From assembly GCA_037444845.1 (NCBI GenBank), contig JBBILQ010000028.1, positions 1 through 30,547 on the forward strand: 30,547 bases of DNA. Reading direction: 5' to 3'. This document shows positions 6,940 through 16,338 of the stretch, in pieces. How positions within the stretch are numbered: the stretch's first letter is position 1; the number at the start of each line of letters is the position of its first letter. Made by a program: the position numbers and the translations under genes. This DNA comes from JARYMI01 sp037444845. Lineage in GTDB: Bacteria > Acidobacteriota > Aminicenantia > Aminicenantales > UBA8522. Below the pieces are notes generated by a model. It saw nothing but the letters and a program-made list of their open reading frames with translations, made no database searches and was not told the origin of the DNA.

Positions 6940-9717
6940 ATGGCTGATGAGCTGGATGTCAAGAGCACGCTAAACCTTCCTCAGACGTCTTTCTCAATGA
7001 AGGCGCAGCTTGCCCAGAAAGAGCCCGAGCTCCTGAAAAAATGGGAGGAAAAGGGCCTCTACGCCAAAATTCTAAAAAAGAGGGCTGGCGCACCAACGTT
7101 TGTTCTCCACGACGGCCCTCCCTATGCCAACGGAAGAATCCATCTGGGAACGGCCCTCAACAAAATCTTGAAAGACTTCATCGTCAAAACGAAGACAATG
7201 CAGGGTTATCTATGCCCTTATCTTCCCGGCTGGGACTGCCACGGCCTGCCCATTGAAATCAAAGTCGACCAGTTGTTGGGCGCCAAGAAAAAAGAGATCT
7301 CTATTATCGACTTCCGCAAGGAATGCAAAAAATACGCCTTGAAATTCATCGATATTCAGCGCCAGGAATTCAAGCGGCTGGGCGTTTTCGGCGAGTGGGA
7401 GAATCCCTACTTGACCATGGACCCTGAGTATGAAGCCGAGGTCCTGAGGCATCTGGCTTCTTTTTTTGCCTCGGGCAATGTTTACAAAGGGCTCCGTCCC
7501 GTCCACTGGTGTCCCCACTGTCAGACTGCTCTGGCCGAAGCGGAAATTGAGTACAGGGACCGAACGTCTCCGTCGATTTACGCAAAGTTTCCTCTGCTTT
7601 CGGACCTATCCGCTGAATATCCAGCGCTGGCTGGGAAAAGAGTTTCTGTCCTGATCTGGACGACCACGCCCTGGACTCTGCCGGCCAACCTGGCCATCGC
7701 CTTCCACCCCGACTATGAATACGTCGCTGTCGAAGTGGGCTCTGAAGTCTATATCGCAGCAAGGAGGCTTCTTCCTATCCTGATCGAAGAACTTGGTTTC
7801 AAACAGGCAAAAATCCTGGCTTCATTCCCGGGAAAAGAGATGAAAGGGTTGAAGGCCCAACATCCCTGGATCAACCGCGAGTCGAAGCTCTTGCTGGCCG
7901 ATTACGTCACTCTCGAGGATGGAACAGGCTGCGTCCATACGGCGCCAGGCCACGGCCACGAGGATTACCTCACGGGGCTCGCTTATGACCTTGAGATTTA
8001 TACGCCCGTCGATAGCGAGGGAAAGTTTATCCCCCAGGTCGAGCGCTATGGCGGGATCAATGTTTTCGAGGCCAACCGCCTGATTACGGAAGATATGAAA
8101 AAAGAAGGAACTCTTCTCAAGGAGAGTGTGATCAGCCATTCTTATCCCCACTGCTGGCGCTGCAAGAATCCGGTCATCTTCAGGGCCACCGCCCAGTGGT
8201 TCATCTCGATGGACCAGGCCGGCCTCAGGAAAAAGGCGCTCGACGAAATCAGGAAGGTTCGCTGGATTCCGCCCTGGGGAGAAGAGAGAATCGCTAACAT
8301 GATGAGCGCCCGGCCGGACTGGTGCATTTCCCGTCAGCGGCTCTGGGGAGTCCCCATCCCGGCGTTCTACTGCCACTCCTGCGGGCACATCCTGGCCTCA
8401 GAAGAAATTACTCTTCTCATCGCCGATACGTTCGCAAAACAAGGCTCCAGTTCTTGGTTCACGAAGAGCGCTGAGGAGCTTCTTCCGGCCCAAGCCAAGT
8501 GTCCTCAATGCCGCTCGCAGAAATTCGAAAAGGAAAGCAACATCTTAGACGTCTGGTTCGAGTCCGGAGCGAGTCACGCCGTGCTCGGCAAGAGGGCTGA
8601 CCTTCCCTGGCCTGCGGACGTCTACATCGAAGGGCACGACCAGTACCGTGGCTGGTTCAACAGCTCACTTCTTATCGGTGTTGGCGCCAACGGCTCTTCT
8701 CCTTATAAAACGTGCATCACCCACGGTTTCGTCCTCGACGAGCAGGGAAGGGCGATGTCGAAATCGCTCGGCAACTTCATCGAACCCGAAGAGATCATCT
8801 CCCCGAACGGCGCAGAAGTGCTGCGGCTCTGGGTGGCCATGCTGGATTACAAAGAAGACGCCAGGCTCGGGAGCGAGATCCTCCAGCGGCTGGTTGATGC
8901 CTACCGCAAGATCAGAAACACCTGGCGGTTTCTTTTAGGGAACATCCATGATTTTTCGCCCGACACCGAGTTTGTCAAGAAAGATGACATGCTCCTCTTA
9001 GACCGATGGGCCATGGAGAAAGCCGCGGAGCTCGGAAGGTGCGTTCTCAAGGCCTATGACGATTATGCCTACCACATCGTTTTTCACTCGACCTTCAATT
9101 TCTTCACGATCGAACTCAGCGCGTTCTACTTAGACGTCATTAAAGACCGACTCTACTGCTCGGCCAAAAGCTCGCTGTTACGAAAATCAGGCCAGACAGC
9201 TATTTTCCAGATTCTTAAAGATACGCTCGTTCTTATGGCGCCAATCCTGCCGTTTACAACAGAGGAGGCGTGGGAGAACGTCCCCTCGTTTTCCGGCAAG
9301 GAAGAATCTGTGCACCTCGAGACTTTCCCCGCTTTTGAGGAGAAATGGCTGGAGCCGGGAAAAAACCAGGAAATCGAGCGGCTGCTCGACCTCCGCAAAG
9401 CCGTCCTCAAGAAACTGGAAAAAGCGCGGGAAACGAAGCTCATCGGGAATTCACTGGAGGCGGAAGTGAGCCTTACGGTTCCGCCTTCGGACCGGAGCTT
9501 TATCGGGGGATACGAGCCCGAGCTGGCCTCTCTGTTCATCGTCTCATCGGTCGTCCTTGAACCCGGTTCTTCGGAAGAGATGAATATCAGGGTAAAGCGA
9601 GCTCCGGGAGAAAAATGCCAGAGATGCTGGAACTATTCTCCCTATGTGGGAACAAGCCGCGGATATCCAAAGTTCTGCCAACGGTGTGAAGATGTTGTGA
9701 AGGCATTGCGGGGATGA
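6940..9717 (+). CDS. ileS: Isoleucyl-tRNA synthetase
   Basis: Class I synthetase charging tRNA-Ile. Seen: the HIGH-equivalent HLGT in PPYANGRIHLGTALNK (~residue 68), the editing-domain signature WTTTPWTLPANLAIA, the KMSKS-equivalent AMSKS (~604), and a C-terminal zinc site with two CQRC pairs (KCQRCWNYSP and FCQRCEDVV). Two ATGs lie 6 nt apart (6934, 6940). GGAG at 6930-6933 touches the first but is ideally spaced (6 nt) from the second, so 6940 is the better start, giving 925 residues, normal for bacterial IleS. It heads a tight operon and its stop overlaps the lspA start in ATGA. Confidence 0.97.
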   Translation: MADELDVKSTLNLPQTSFSMKAQLAQKEPELLKKWEEKGLYAKILKKRAGAPTFVLHDGPPYANGRIHLGTALNKILKDFIVKTKTMQGYLCPYLPGWDCHGLPIEIKVDQLLGAKKKEISIIDFRKECKKYALKFIDIQRQEFKRLGVFGEWENPYLTMDPEYEAEVLRHLASFFASGNVYKGLRPVHWCPHCQTALAEAEIEYRDRTSPSIYAKFPLLSDLSAEYPALAGKRVSVLIWTTTPWTLPANLAIAFHPDYEYVAVEVGSEVYIAARRLLPILIEELGFKQAKILASFPGKEMKGLKAQHPWINRESKLLLADYVTLEDGTGCVHTAPGHGHEDYLTGLAYDLEIYTPVDSEGKFIPQVERYGGINVFEANRLITEDMKKEGTLLKESVISHSYPHCWRCKNPVIFRATAQWFISMDQAGLRKKALDEIRKVRWIPPWGEERIANMMSARPDWCISRQRLWGVPIPAFYCHSCGHILASEEITLLIADTFAKQGSSSWFTKSAEELLPAQAKCPQCRSQKFEKESNILDVWFESGASHAVLGKRADLPWPADVYIEGHDQYRGWFNSSLLIGVGANGSSPYKTCITHGFVLDEQGRAMSKSLGNFIEPEEIISPNGAEVLRLWVAMLDYKEDARLGSEILQRLVDAYRKIRNTWRFLLGNIHDFSPDTEFVKKDDMLLLDRWAMEKAAELGRCVLKAYDDYAYHIVFHSTFNFFTIELSAFYLDVIKDRLYCSAKSSLLRKSGQTAIFQILKDTLVLMAPILPFTTEEAWENVPSFSGKEESVHLETFPAFEEKWLEPGKNQEIERLLDLRKAVLKKLEKARETKLIGNSLEAEVSLTVPPSDRSFIGGYEPELASLFIVSSVVLEPGSSEEMNIRVKRAPGEKCQRCWNYSPYVGTSRGYPKFCQRCEDVVKALRG

Positions 9718-10211
9718 AAAAAACCTGGCCTTATTTAGCCCTGATTGGCGTGCTTGTCGTTGTCGACCAGGTCAGCAAGTGGATGGTCTTCCGCGGAGTG
9801 AGCCTTTACTCCAGCGTTGTCATTATCCCGGGTTTTTTCAACATCACTCATATCCACAACCGGGGCGCCATCTTCGGAGCTTTTTCTCAGGTGGGAAATC
9901 CCCATGTGTATATTATTCTGACTCTGGCCTCTCTGGTTGCCCTTGGGCTGGTGATCTATTATTTTCTCACCACCCCGGCCAGCGAGCGAGGCATGAAAAT
10001 CTCTCTTACTCTTATTCTGGCCGGAGCGTTAGGCAACCTGATTGACCGCGTCTTCCGGGGCTACGTGATTGATTTCTTGGATTTTTATATCGGGAAATGG
10101 CACTGGCCTTTTTTTAACGCGGCCGATTCCTGCATCACCATCGGCGCAATTTTGCTCCTCTTTTTCTTTATCAAAAGGAAACCTGCATGTTCCCCGTCCT
10201 CATCCGCTTAG
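9714..10211 (+). CDS. lspA: Lipoprotein signal peptidase (signal peptidase II)
   Basis: 165 residues with four membrane segments, cleaving signal peptides of diacylglyceryl-modified prolipoproteins. Family landmarks: VVDQVSKWMV near the N-terminus, NRGAIFGAF, then the catalytic aspartate region GNLIDRVFRGYVIDFLDF and FNAADSCITIG, whose two Asp residues form the aspartyl-protease dyad. The start overlaps the ileS stop by 4 bp, so translation is coupled. IleS-LspA linkage is widespread in bacteria. The last 25 nt overlap lgt, the enzyme acting one step earlier on the same substrates. Confidence 0.96.
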   Translation: MKKTWPYLALIGVLVVVDQVSKWMVFRGVSLYSSVVIIPGFFNITHIHNRGAIFGAFSQVGNPHVYIILTLASLVALGLVIYYFLTTPASERGMKISLTLILAGALGNLIDRVFRGYVIDFLDFYIGKWHWPFFNAADSCITIGAILLLFFFIKRKPACSPSSSA

Positions 10212-10984
10212 GCCCTGTCACGATTCACTCTTACGGCCTGATGATGGCCGTGGGCGTGGCGCTCGGCCTGTGGTTTCTGTATCGTCAGTCGAAAGCGCAG
10301 GGTCTCGACGCGGCGGGAATTATCGATGCCGGTTTCTACACGATCCTCATCTCTCTTTTCGGCGCCAAGCTCGTTTTATTTCTCGGGAATTTCTCCTTTT
10401 ACACTCGCTACCCGGGTGAACTCCTGAGTCTGGCCCGTTCCGGAGGAGTATTCCAAGGCGGGTTTGTCTTTGGGCTCGTCTTTGCCCTGTGGTACTTCAG
10501 GCGCCGCCGGATTCCCACCTGGAGGGTGGCCGACATCGCCGGCGCTGCCCTCGCGCTCGGCCATGGGTTCGGCCGCGTCGGCTGCTTTCTGGCCGGCTGT
10601 TGCTACGGCCGTGCCTGCGAGAGCGCCGTCGGCGTCCGGTTCACTCGCCAGTATGCCCATGATCTGACAGGTATTCCCTTAAGCGAGGCGCTTCACCCGG
10701 TTCAGCTCTATGAGGCGGGTTTGAATTTTCTTAATTTTTTCGTCCTCTTCCTTATCCTGCGGAGAAAAAAGTTTGACGGACAGGTTTTTTCTCTGTACAT
10801 CATCAACTATTCTTTGATCCGGTATTTCACCGAATTTTTCAGGGGGGATCATCCCGAACGCACTTTTCTGGTGAAGGGGACATCGCCCTTTCTCAGCCTG
10901 TCTTATCCCCAGCTTTTCTGCATCCTGGGCATCATCCTTGGATTTATCCTGTTTAGCCTTTTGAAAAATAAGAAAAGTGCTTGA
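10187..10984 (+). CDS. lgt: Prolipoprotein diacylglyceryl transferase
   Basis: 265 residues, multi-pass membrane enzyme transferring diacylglycerol from phosphatidylglycerol to the lipobox cysteine. Signatures: GPVTIHSYGLMMAVG, GVFQGGFVFG, HGFGRVGCFLAGCCYG (the GRxG substrate-binding arginine, in the Cys-rich variant) and HPVQLYEAG, ending in a hydrophobic helix. The ATG lies inside the end of lspA (25-nt overlap), with AAGGA ~8 nt upstream. Lgt and LspA as overlapping neighbours put the first two lipoprotein-maturation steps in a single transcript. Confidence 0.96.
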   Translation: MFPVLIRLGPVTIHSYGLMMAVGVALGLWFLYRQSKAQGLDAAGIIDAGFYTILISLFGAKLVLFLGNFSFYTRYPGELLSLARSGGVFQGGFVFGLVFALWYFRRRRIPTWRVADIAGAALALGHGFGRVGCFLAGCCYGRACESAVGVRFTRQYAHDLTGIPLSEALHPVQLYEAGLNFLNFFVLFLILRRKKFDGQVFSLYIINYSLIRYFTEFFRGDHPERTFLVKGTSPFLSLSYPQLFCILGIILGFILFSLLKNKKSA

Positions 10985-11882
10985 GAGGAAATTCTATATC
11001 AGCCGCTCATTCGGGTTCGGCCAGAGACTGGACGTTTTTTTGGCCGCCCATGTCAAAGACCTGACCCGGGCTCAAGCGCAGAAGTTCATCGCCGATAATA
11101 AAGTCCTCGTCAACAAGACGGCCTCGAAGCCCGGCCATAAGCTCAGAGTTGGCGACGTTATAGAGGTAGAGCTTCCCCGGGAAGAACCAAGCTACCTTTG
11201 CCCCGAAAACATCCCTCTTGACGTGCTCTACAGTGACGAGCACATCATCGTCATCAACAAACCCGCCGGGTTGACCGTCCATCCTGGAGCTGGGATTACA
11301 AGCGGGACTCTGGTCAACGCCCTTCTTTTCCATTACCCAGAAATCAAGAAAGTCGGCCACCCCGAAAGACCGGGAATCGTCCACCGGCTGGACAAGGAGA
11401 CCTCGGGCGTCATGGTTTTGGCCAGGAGCGAGAAGGCTTACACCGAGCTCAAACGACAGTTCAAGGCCAGGGAAGTGGAGAAAATCTACCTCGGCCTCGT
11501 GCGGGGACAAATTCAGGTAGCTGAAGGCAAGATCGACTGGGCCCTGGGCCGCCATCCCAAACACAGGCAGCGCATTTCCATCAGGACAAAAAAGCCCCGC
11601 GAAGCCCTGACTCTGTATTCGGTCAGGAAAATCCTGGATGATTTCACTCTGCTCGAGATAAAGCCGGTGACCGGAAGGACGCATCAAATCCGCGTCCATT
11701 TTGCTGCCGCCGGCCATCCTGTCGTCGGCGACAGCCGCTACGGCGGGCAGGATAAGGCTAAGAGATTCACCCGTCTGTACCTTCATGCCTGGCGGATTGT
11801 CTTCACTCACCCGGCAACAAGAACTCTTGCTGAGTTTTACGCGCCCCTTCCGCCCGAATTCCAGGAAATCATCCGCGCCTGA
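10977..11882 (+). CDS. rluD: RluA/RluD-family 23S rRNA pseudouridine synthase
   Basis: 301 residues. An N-terminal S4 RNA-binding domain (RLDVFLAAHVKDLTRAQAQK, ~18-75) precedes the RluA catalytic domain. The catalytic Asp (~139) lies in GIVHRLDKETSGVMVLARS, and the C-terminal block GRTHQIRVHFAAAGHPVVGD is standard. The domain order matches RluD (Psi1911/1915/1917 of 23S rRNA), but other RluA members have the same layout, so the exact sites modified are inferred. It begins with GTG, overlapping the lgt stop by 8 nt, and is the last gene of the ileS-lspA-lgt-rluD operon. Confidence 0.9.
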   Translation: MLERKFYISRSFGFGQRLDVFLAAHVKDLTRAQAQKFIADNKVLVNKTASKPGHKLRVGDVIEVELPREEPSYLCPENIPLDVLYSDEHIIVINKPAGLTVHPGAGITSGTLVNALLFHYPEIKKVGHPERPGIVHRLDKETSGVMVLARSEKAYTELKRQFKAREVEKIYLGLVRGQIQVAEGKIDWALGRHPKHRQRISIRTKKPREALTLYSVRKILDDFTLLEIKPVTGRTHQIRVHFAAAGHPVVGDSRYGGQDKAKRFTRLYLHAWRIVFTHPATRTLAEFYAPLPPEFQEIIRA

Positions 11883-11893
11883 TCCATTTTCTC

Positions 11894-11922
11894 TTGAGCC
11901 GGCGAGAGCTTTGTTGTATCAT
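11894..11922 (+). promoter_or_regulatory. Promoter for the EF-G-like gene
   Basis: TTGAGC at 11894-11899, 17 bp, TATCAT at 11917-11922 (5 of 6). Expected start ~11929, giving a ~75-nt leader to ATG 12004. Confidence 0.6.
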
Positions 11923-12003
11923 ATTTTCTGCTCTTAAACTCTCGACGGATTGATTCTTAAGAGCTGGCCCGAACGATTCAACCCATCCGGTGGAGGCTCA
12001 ACG

Positions 12004-14097
12004 ATGAAAGATTATCCGCCTGAAAAAATCCGGAACGTCGCCCTCGTCGGCCACGGTTCCTCGGGCAAGACGTCACTGGTCGCCGCCTGGCTGTTCAATT
12101 GCGGGGCAACCTCCCGGCTGACCAAAGTCGAGAAAGGCAACACTGTCACGGACTATGAACCCGAGGAAATCGAGCGGAAGATATCCATCAATTCAGCCGC
12201 CTGTTTCTTCGAAGCAAAGGAGCACAAAATCCATTGCCTCGATACGCCCGGCTACAGCAATTTTCTGTGGGATACTCGGGCTACCCTGAGAGCCGTCGAT
12301 GGCGCTTTGGTCGTCGTTTGCGGTGTGGCCGGAGTCGAAGTCGGGACGGAAAAAGTCTGGGAAATGCTCGAGGAATTCTCTCTTCCCCGCCTGATTGTCG
12401 TGAACAAGATGGACCGGGAAAACGCCAATTTCAAGCGAGTCCTGGATTCCATCCGTCAGTTTTTCGGCAGGCAGGCTGTGCCGCTTCAAATCCCTTTGGG
12501 TGAAGAGAAGAATTTTAATGGCGTCGTCGACCTCCTGCCGATGAAAGCTTATCTTTACGAAAAAGATGAGAGCGGCCAGTTCAGGGAGACCGAAATCCCG
12601 CAAGCTCTTCAGGAGGAAGCGACAAAAAAGAGAGAAGAACTCGTCGAGATGATCGCCGAGAGCGATGAGAAATTGATGGAGAAATACTTGGAGAAGGGAG
12701 AGCTCTCGGCCGAAGAAATTAAGCAAGGACTGAGAAAAGCTGTCCTCAATCTTCAACTTTATCCGGTTTGTGTCTGTTCGGCGCTGCAGAACATAGGAGC
12801 GCAGCCCCTGGCAGAAGCCATGATTGATATCTTGCCTTCGCCCGTTGACAGGGGTGAAGTTAAAGCTAAGGTCAGAGGAACGGAAGGCGCTGTTAAACCG
12901 GTCGCTGAGGAGCCGTTCGCTGCCCTCGTTTTCAAGACCATCTCCGACCCGTACACTGGCCGGATCTCCCTCCTCCGCGTCTTTTCAGGCAGAATCAACC
13001 CCGATGCTGTTGTTACCAACACAAGCCAGGATGCCGATGAGAAGCTCAGCGGCCTTTTCTTTCTCCAGGGCAAAGAGCAAATACCGGCCGGGCAGGTCAA
13101 AGCGGGCGATATCGTGGCCACAGCCAAGCTCAAAGCGACTTCCACGGCCGATACTCTTTGCGTCAAGGGTGCGGAGATAGAATTCCCCCGAATCAAATTC
13201 CCCGAGCCTTCCATCTCCTTCGCTATCGAACCCAAGACCCGGGCCGACGAGGACAGGATCTCCCAGGCGACGCACCGCATCACCGATGAAGACCCGACAG
13301 TCAGGATTGAACGGGACGCCGAGACCGGGCAGCTGTTGATCTCGGGGAACGGCCAGCTTCATGTGGAAATTATCACTGACCGGCTGAAGAAGAGATACAA
13401 TGTCGATGTCCTGCTCAAGCCGCCGAAAATTGCCTACAAGGAGACGATCCGGAGCCGGTCTGACGTTCAGGGCAAATACAAGCGCCAGACGGGCGGACGC
13501 GGCCAGTACGGAGATGTCAAGATCAAGATGGAACCCTTGGCAAGAGGCAAGGATTTTGAGTTTGAAGATAAAATCTTTGGCGGCGCCATTCCCAAGAACT
13601 TCATCCCCTCAATCGAAAAGGGCATCCAAGAAGCCCGCAAGAAGGGGATACTGGCCGGCTACCCAACCATCGATTTCAAGGTCATCCTTTATGACGGCAG
13701 CTACCATGAAGTCGACTCCTCCGACATCGCTTTCAAGATCGCCGCTTCCATGGCCTTCAAAAAGGGAATGAAAGAGGCAAGGCCGACGCTGCTCGAGCCG
13801 ATCATGACTGTCGAAGTCTACACGCCAGAGGCTTACATGGGCGATATCATGGGCAACCTCAACGGCAGACGAGGAAAGCTGCAGGGGATGGAACAGAAGG
13901 GGAGCCTGCGGATCATCAAGGCCCTTGTTCCCATGGCGGAGATGCTTGATTTTGAGCCGACGCTCACGTCGATTACCGGCGGCCGGGGATCATTCCTGAT
14001 GGAATTTTCCAACTACGAAGAAGTCCCTGCTCACATCCAGCAGAAAATCATCGCTGAAGCCATCAAAGAGGGACGGATCAAACCCGAGGAGGAGTAG
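12004..14097 (+). CDS. EF-G-like translational GTPase (EF-G2 type)
   Basis: 697 residues with the full EF-G layout: G1 GHGSSGKTS (16-24), G3 DTPGYSNF (80-87), G4 NKMD (134-137), G5 CSAL, then domains II-V, including domain IV GGRGQYGDVKIK and VDSSDIAFKIAASMAFKKGM. In canonical EF-G the G3 motif is DTPGH, whose His positions the hydrolytic water. Here it is Tyr84, as in the EF-G-like/EF-G2 group. So this is probably not the main elongation factor, and its cellular role is uncertain. I chose ATG 12004 (GGTGGAGG upstream) over the in-frame start at 11950, because the family begins close to NVALVGHGSSGK. It has its own promoter and converges on the patatin gene. Confidence 0.9.
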   Translation: MKDYPPEKIRNVALVGHGSSGKTSLVAAWLFNCGATSRLTKVEKGNTVTDYEPEEIERKISINSAACFFEAKEHKIHCLDTPGYSNFLWDTRATLRAVDGALVVVCGVAGVEVGTEKVWEMLEEFSLPRLIVVNKMDRENANFKRVLDSIRQFFGRQAVPLQIPLGEEKNFNGVVDLLPMKAYLYEKDESGQFRETEIPQALQEEATKKREELVEMIAESDEKLMEKYLEKGELSAEEIKQGLRKAVLNLQLYPVCVCSALQNIGAQPLAEAMIDILPSPVDRGEVKAKVRGTEGAVKPVAEEPFAALVFKTISDPYTGRISLLRVFSGRINPDAVVTNTSQDADEKLSGLFFLQGKEQIPAGQVKAGDIVATAKLKATSTADTLCVKGAEIEFPRIKFPEPSISFAIEPKTRADEDRISQATHRITDEDPTVRIERDAETGQLLISGNGQLHVEIITDRLKKRYNVDVLLKPPKIAYKETIRSRSDVQGKYKRQTGGRGQYGDVKIKMEPLARGKDFEFEDKIFGGAIPKNFIPSIEKGIQEARKKGILAGYPTIDFKVILYDGSYHEVDSSDIAFKIAASMAFKKGMKEARPTLLEPIMTVEVYTPEAYMGDIMGNLNGRRGKLQGMEQKGSLRIIKALVPMAEMLDFEPTLTSITGGRGSFLMEFSNYEEVPAHIQQKIIAEAIKEGRIKPEEE

Positions 14098-14118
14098 GGA
14101 AGCATCCCCCGGATTGGA

Positions 14119-16314
14119 TCAGAATTTTACGCCCAGGACAAGATAAGCCACACCTTGAGCTGATTTGGGCTGGAGTAAACTCTTGCTGCCGACGCTGTAG
14201 ATGAGCTCCAGAGGGCCGGCTGGCGTCGAGATGTGGATGCCGGCGCCGACACCCCAGAGATAGCTGGGGTCGAAGGTAACCTGGGGCCAGCGTTGTTCAA
14301 AGTCAAGGCCGACATTGGCCGCCGCCTTAAGATTGATAAGGCCGGTCAGCCTGTAGCGGTATTCAGCGCGGATGATTTTCATCTGGTTGCCTATGAGCTG
14401 GTCGTAGTCCATCCCGACGAAGCTGTCCGGGTTCCCCTGATTGAGATATTTATAGAAGGGCGTGCCGGCTGATGATGTTCCCATGTAGCCGTAGAAGCGA
14501 AGGGTATGATCTTTCAAGAAGGTGCCGTAGACATCCGCTGATGCCTCGAATAATTCATAGCGGATATCGGAGCCGAAGAAATCATTGCTTCTTTCATGAT
14601 TCATTTTGAAAAGGAGGCCCTTTTTTGGGGTCCAGACGGCGTCGAGAGTGTCGACCGTCGCGCTCAGTTTCAGTCGCTGAAGGTGATCTCTCCTGCCGGA
14701 TTGATTTTCCAATAAAGGCAGAGCTCGGAGGAGGCCGATATCCGTGTTCTCGATTTCGTAAGCCACTTCGATGTTGACTTCCTTTTTCAGGAGGAAGCTC
14801 ACACCGAGGCCCGTGGTCCAGGATTTGTTGTCGTAAGTTGTGAGCATGCTTCCGTCGCCGTCATGGAGCCGCGTTGGAATGCTGCGGTAGTTCACCTCCA
14901 GGTACGGGCAGAGCGGAAAATTCATTGTCAACGATTGGTAAACAATTTTTGACCGAAACCTGGTCAGGCCAGCCAGGTCGAGCTCGCTTTCCAGCCGCAT
15001 GCCCGGAAGAGGAAGGTTGTTCAAGTAGAGGCCTGATGTCGTAACGAGCTTGCGGAAATTATTATAGGAGATGCCTATCCTTAGTTTAGCGCGGGGAAAT
15101 TCCTTAACCTGCAAGCGCAGCTCAATCCTATCCTGGCCAGCCGTGAAGACCGACGACTCAACGTTTTCAAAATAGCCCAAAGCATAAAGCTTCAGGACCT
15201 GGCGGCTGATGGCCGGGCCGTCCACAGGATCGCCTCGTTTCAACCCGAAGGCGCTTGAGATGACTGAGGCCGGAAGATTATTGTTGCCAGAGAAGATAAT
15301 CCGTTCAAGAAAGAATTTTTCCTGCCGCTCAGATTTGGGAAATTTCTCTCCGGTCTCTGGCGAGCGCTCCAGCCCGTATTTTTTCTTCAGGGCAGCGAGC
15401 GCCGGAAGGCTTTTCGAAGCCGCTTCCTCGCCCTTTTCCTTGATTTTAGCCAGTTTATCCGGGAAGAAAAAATCGCTGCTGCTCAGGCCTCTCATATCCG
15501 GCACGATGAGGATATCCACGAGCTCCGCGTTCTTCTTTTTTTGTTCGATCTCGACGATGCGGAGAGACTGCGACAAGATTTTATCGGCCGAGCCGAGATC
15601 GTCCCTCCCGCTGAGAGGACCGCAGAGGTCGACGGCGATGACAATGTCTGCTCCCATGTCCTTGACCACATCAACCGGCAAGTTGTTAAGAAGTCCGCCA
15701 TCCACAAGAAGCCGACCTTCCCATTCGACTGGCGTGAAGATGGTCGGAATGGCCATGGTGGCCCGCATGGCCCTGGCCAACGAGCCTTTTCCAAGCACAA
15801 CCTCTTTGCCCGTGATCAAATCGACAGTGACACAGCGGAAGGGCACAGGCAACAAGTCGAAATCGATTTCGCCGTCGACCGGGAAAGTTAGCTGGGAGAA
15901 AAAGAGTGAAAATTTTTGCCCGTAGACAAGACCCCGGGGCGCCGCAGGGACTCCTCTTTTAAAGAAGAATTCAAGCTGGTAGCGGCCGTCCGCTTCTCTC
16001 TCGAAAAAAGGCAGCATTGACCTCGGCGGCCGGTCGACAAAGATGTCTTCCCAGTGGATCGCCGCGGCGACGCGTTCAAGCTCAGCGCCGCTGTATCCTA
16101 AAGCATAGAGCGCTCCGATAATTCCGCCTGCACTCGTCCCTGCTATATAATCGATAGGAATACTAAGTTCATCGAGTTGTTTGAGCACCGGGATGTGGGC
16201 GAGTCCCTTGGCTCCGCCGCCGCCGAGCACCAGACCGATTTTCGGGCGTTCCTCAGGCCAGCCCGGTCTCATCAAAAAAATGAGGGCAAAGATAAGGAGC
16301 TTTGTTTTCTTCAA
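14119..16314 (-). CDS. Patatin-like phospholipase fused to POTRA/Omp85 barrel (PlpD-type, type Vd secretion)
   Basis: 731 residues. After a short signal peptide, residues ~25-235 are a patatin lipase domain with the oxyanion loop GGGGAKG (31-37), nucleophile Ser61 in GTSAG and catalytic Asp205 in VDGG. Next comes a POTRA-like domain (~330-400, FFLERIIFSGNNNLPASVIS), then a 16-stranded Omp85-type barrel ending in Phe (YLVLGVKF). This is the architecture of PlpD, in which the barrel carries the lipase to the surface; whether it is released is unknown. The start is TTG, 24 nt after the GNAT gene stop, with AGGCAGG upstream. Both genes are on the minus strand, so they probably form an operon. Confidence 0.93.
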   Translation of the reverse strand: MKKTKLLIFALIFLMRPGWPEERPKIGLVLGGGGAKGLAHIPVLKQLDELSIPIDYIAGTSAGGIIGALYALGYSGAELERVAAAIHWEDIFVDRPPRSMLPFFEREADGRYQLEFFFKRGVPAAPRGLVYGQKFSLFFSQLTFPVDGEIDFDLLPVPFRCVTVDLITGKEVVLGKGSLARAMRATMAIPTIFTPVEWEGRLLVDGGLLNNLPVDVVKDMGADIVIAVDLCGPLSGRDDLGSADKILSQSLRIVEIEQKKKNAELVDILIVPDMRGLSSSDFFFPDKLAKIKEKGEEAASKSLPALAALKKKYGLERSPETGEKFPKSERQEKFFLERIIFSGNNNLPASVISSAFGLKRGDPVDGPAISRQVLKLYALGYFENVESSVFTAGQDRIELRLQVKEFPRAKLRIGISYNNFRKLVTTSGLYLNNLPLPGMRLESELDLAGLTRFRSKIVYQSLTMNFPLCPYLEVNYRSIPTRLHDGDGSMLTTYDNKSWTTGLGVSFLLKKEVNIEVAYEIENTDIGLLRALPLLENQSGRRDHLQRLKLSATVDTLDAVWTPKKGLLFKMNHERSNDFFGSDIRYELFEASADVYGTFLKDHTLRFYGYMGTSSAGTPFYKYLNQGNPDSFVGMDYDQLIGNQMKIIRAEYRYRLTGLINLKAAANVGLDFEQRWPQVTFDPSYLWGVGAGIHISTPAGPLELIYSVGSKSLLQPKSAQGVAYLVLGVKF

Positions 16315-16338
16315 AAACCTGCCTCGGTTGGGTTTTGT

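Noticed and set aside
11007..11810. 267-codon minus-strand open frame opposite rluD
   Set aside because: Antisense to a well-supported pseudouridine synthase and without any recognisable domain.
11950..12003. Longer start of the EF-G-like protein at 11950
   Set aside because: The extra 18 residues do not look like family sequence, and ATG 12004 has GGTGGAGG upstream.
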